Source: Lachnospiraceae bacterium (GTDB lineage: Bacteria > Bacillota_A > Clostridia > Lachnospirales > Lachnospiraceae). Taken from it: 9,215 bases of DNA. This document shows positions 7,712 to 9,215 of the stretch, one piece after another (positions within the stretch are counted from its first letter, which is position 1; each line of letters opens with the position of its first letter). Where the stretch lies: contig JAEEXJ010000109.1 in assembly GCA_016291475.1 (NCBI GenBank), positions 1 to 9,215 on the forward strand, in the 5' to 3' direction. The notes under the pieces were generated by a model, which saw only the letters and a program-made list of their open reading frames with translations, did not search any database and had not been told where the DNA came from. Position numbers and translations under genes: made by a program.

Positions 7712-7740
7712 TTGTCCGAGTGGGTGTTTTCTATTAGAAT
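7712..7740 (+). promoter_or_regulatory. Promoter directly abutting the beta-helix gene (TTGTCC-17-TAGAAT)
   Basis: TTGTCC at 7712-7717 (4 of 6) and TAGAAT at 7735-7740 (5 of 6) are 17 nt apart. The predicted first base is 7747 or 7748, that is the A of the ATG itself. The gene has no Shine-Dalgarno, so a leaderless transcript is plausible. Both boxes are imperfect. Confidence 0.45.
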
Positions 7741-7747
7741 ACATCTT

Positions 7748-8932
7748 ATGAAAAAACAGGATAACTCATACAAAATAGTACTGACCCTTGTAACGATTGC
7801 CATGTTCTTGGGGTCTCTTTTTATTTTCAGCATAAAATCACTTGCCGCAGAGGTTGATCTTCTGACCCCCTTAAGATCCATGGCCGCCGCAACAGGCAAT
7901 AAACTTCTGGTGGTAAGTAAGGATGAAAAACCGGGAGCGTACAATAATATCGTTTCTGCAGTTAACGATGCCGCAGACGGAGACATGATAGTCATCTTCC
8001 CCGGTGAATATAACGAAACTCTGGATATAAGGGATAAAGACATTATCCTGATGGGGCTCGACAAAGATTCCTGCATCATCAAATACGATACTTCCGTATA
8101 TTCAAAGCCTGTTCTCAACGGGGCCTCAGGTCTTTTCTGTAATCTTACATTCTACGGATACAGACCGAAAAACGCTGCCTTAAGCAACGATTCAACCGGT
8201 GCATTTATATGCCCCGACAATCTTGACGAATACTTCCCCGGATACGTTATCCATATTGATGATGATTACGAATACGGACGCTCCATAGTATTTAACAATT
8301 GCAATATAATCTCGGAAAACAATAACTGCATCGGCCTGGGAATGCGCGATCACTTCAGTGCATCCTTCAATAACTGCTACATCCGTTCAGTGGGAATAGC
8401 GGGAATCCTCTATGTTCACGATCCCGATTCATTCATGTATGCGGGAACCGATATGCATCTTTCCTTCAAAAACAATGTATGGGAAAACTACGGATACCCC
8501 TATGTTATATTTACAAAATCCATCAACTGCACTAATCGTATAGAAGTCACTTTCCAGAATGTCACAACATACTGCTATGCTTCCGCAATGAACGGAAATT
8601 ACACATTCGGCAATGCATATAACGGCCCCGATCTTAAGATGGTTGCATCGGGTCTGGTCCCTTATTCCACACCTTTATATGTAATGGATAATGCTGATTA
8701 CGGCGAATGCATAAAAGCCCTCAGAAGCGGCTCTGCAAGCGGTTTTCCCGGAATTTACTACATCACCGATGTTGCGGAAAATGATGTAAATTTCCTCCCT
8801 GAAATCGCTTCACCCATTTACGTTCACAACCCTTATAACATCCCCGGAACAGGCTTTGCCGGAAGCAACACATTAATTCTGACTAATGACAGTTTTGGTA
8901 ATACACTTGAAGAAATGAACTTTATTCGATAA
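7748..8932 (+). CDS. Secreted parallel beta-helix protein with pectinesterase-like N-terminus
   Basis: A 394-residue protein with a signal peptide: KK at 2-3, hydrophobic core about 10-28, probable cleavage after SLA or SLAA near 33-34. Residues 53-115 follow the start of pectinesterase-type right-handed beta-helices: a glycine-containing opening, NNIVSAVNDAADGD, IVIFPGEYNETLDI, then IILMGLDKDSCII. Further coils show a repeating F-N-N-C pattern (F182, F207, then FKNN at 240 and FQNV at 269), typical of asparagine ladders. The pectin methylesterase catalytic QDT and second-aspartate motifs are not recognisable, so enzyme activity is doubtful; it may bind or remodel a carbohydrate at the cell surface. 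No anchor (LPXTG, C-terminal helix, SLH) is seen, so release or retention by the uncleaved N-terminal helix are both open. The ATG at 7748 is chosen since it starts the signal peptide; an earlier TTG at 7712 would coincide with the -35. Fold is fairly sure, role unknown. Confidence 0.8.
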   Translation: MKKQDNSYKIVLTLVTIAMFLGSLFIFSIKSLAAEVDLLTPLRSMAAATGNKLLVVSKDEKPGAYNNIVSAVNDAADGDMIVIFPGEYNETLDIRDKDIILMGLDKDSCIIKYDTSVYSKPVLNGASGLFCNLTFYGYRPKNAALSNDSTGAFICPDNLDEYFPGYVIHIDDDYEYGRSIVFNNCNIISENNNCIGLGMRDHFSASFNNCYIRSVGIAGILYVHDPDSFMYAGTDMHLSFKNNVWENYGYPYVIFTKSINCTNRIEVTFQNVTTYCYASAMNGNYTFGNAYNGPDLKMVASGLVPYSTPLYVMDNADYGECIKALRSGSASGFPGIYYITDVAENDVNFLPEIASPIYVHNPYNIPGTGFAGSNTLILTNDSFGNTLEEMNFIR

Positions 8933-9010
8933 TATATCTATCGTAAAGTTTATAACGTTTATTATATGTCATTCTTATCAATGAAAACCTAGAATTTATC
9001 GGCATTTTCG

Positions 9011-9039
9011 TTGACTTTGCACTACAAGGGTGATATATT
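9011..9039 (+). promoter_or_regulatory. Strong promoter in the right intergenic region (TTGACT-17-TATATT)
   Basis: TTGACT (9011-9016) and TATATT (9034-9039) are 17 nt apart and a TGn precedes the -10 (9031-9033). It is the best promoter match in the window. Transcription should begin near G9046. The 78 nt between the beta-helix stop and this promoter are AT-rich and hold no gene; a weak CGATA/TATCG inverted repeat overlaps the stop codon (8928-8943). Confidence 0.72.
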
Positions 9040-9045
9040 TGTTAA

Positions 9046-9135
9046 GGATTCTGGTACCGGGTGTGATCTCACATGTTTTTGTAAATCACTTCTGCTCTGC
9101 TGTGATGATTTACAAAAGTATGTGAGATTTTTTTT
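9046..9135 (+). ncRNA. Candidate small RNA or attenuated leader of about 90 nt
   Basis: From the predicted start at 9046 to the end of the U-run at 9135 lies a compact unit made of a 20-nt 5' segment containing GGTACC, a long hairpin and eight T. It has no open reading frame of note and matches no riboswitch or T-box that I recognise. It could be a free small RNA, or the prematurely terminated leader of the gene beyond the right edge. The assignment is by architecture only. Confidence 0.4.
9066..9135 (+). terminator. Long-stem intrinsic terminator
   Basis: Left arm 9066-9088 and right arm 9106-9128 pair over 23 positions without a bulge; 21 are Watson-Crick and two adjacent ones (9075-9076 with 9118-9119) are G-U wobbles. 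The loop is 17 nt and pyrimidine-rich (9089-9105). Eight T follow at 9128-9135. It is a convincing terminator for rightward transcription, from the promoter at 9011 and perhaps also from the beta-helix gene. Confidence 0.85.
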
Positions 9136-9161
9136 ATTTCTCTCATACTCGTATCATTAAC

Positions 9162-9198
9162 GGGTCATAAGACCCAATTTTAGAGGGGAAAGTCCCCT
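9162..9198 (+). promoter_or_regulatory. Two small hairpins in the leader of the next gene
   Basis: GGGTC-ATAA-GACCC (9162-9175) and AGGGGA-AAG-TCCCCT (9184-9198) form 5-bp and 6-bp perfect stems separated by 8 nt. They lie between the long-stem terminator and the ribosome site. They may protect the 5' end of a transcript or be part of an RNA regulatory element; no known class is recognised. Confidence 0.45.
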
Positions 9199-9205
9199 GT
9201 CTTTC

Positions 9206-9212
9206 AAGGAGG
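9206..9212 (+). promoter_or_regulatory. Shine-Dalgarno of a gene beyond the right edge
   Basis: AAGGAGG is a near-perfect ribosome site 3 nt before the window ends. With ordinary spacing the start codon would fall about 3-6 nt outside the window, so a rightward gene almost certainly begins there. Confidence 0.7.
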
Positions 9213-9215
9213 CAC

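Noticed and set aside
9066..9128. Long inverted repeat as a MITE or transposon end
   Set aside because: No target-site duplication or second copy is seen, and the following eight T and the promoter in front are explained by a terminator.
9040..9135. T-box or known riboswitch upstream of the next gene
   Set aside because: GGTACCGGGTG is superficially like a T-box antiterminator, but the T-box core GGGTGGNACCGCG and the required long specifier stem are missing. No other riboswitch core that I know is present.

Overview
The window looks like chromosomal DNA of an anaerobic Clostridia species, probably a Lachnospiraceae member. The reasons are moderate GC content, strong AGGAGG-type ribosome sites on most genes, sigma-A promoters with extended -10 (TGn) elements, several short zinc-ribbon membrane proteins, and a RACo/RamA-type ATPase. 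This is inferred from style and gene content; no rRNA or other taxonomic marker is present. I see no mobile element, CRISPR array, tRNA or rRNA.

Left part (1-3018, minus strand): a probable two-gene operon read leftwards. The first gene encodes an unusual membrane protein with an N-terminal cytoplasmic zinc ribbon, one transmembrane helix, TPR-like helices and a complete family-1 type extracellular solute-binding domain. Fifteen bases after its stop codon region begins a gene for a MurL-type UDP-MurNAc-L-Ala-L-Glu epimerase, an alternative source of D-glutamate for peptidoglycan. It runs off the left edge with 415 codons visible.

Centre (3019-7024): a 103-bp divergent promoter region separates that operon from a rightward gene for a short RACE-type (reductive activator of corrinoid enzymes) ASKHA ATPase. 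ClpB, the disaggregase, follows with its own strong promoter, which sits inside an inverted repeat. A 15-bp bidirectional terminator closes clpB and also the convergent gene after it.

Right part (7041-9215): a small zinc-ribbon protein with a DUF4870/Tic20-like membrane domain (minus strand) is divergent from a secreted beta-helix protein with a pectinesterase-like N-terminus (plus strand). After it comes an intergenic segment with a near-consensus promoter, a 23-bp stem terminator only about 90 nt downstream, two small hairpins and a strong ribosome site for a gene just beyond the right edge. This arrangement suggests either a small RNA or an attenuated leader.

Two genes (the RACE protein and the beta-helix protein) lack a Shine-Dalgarno sequence. 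Each has a -10-like element placed so that transcription would begin at or within about 2 nt of the ATG, so both may be read from leaderless mRNAs.
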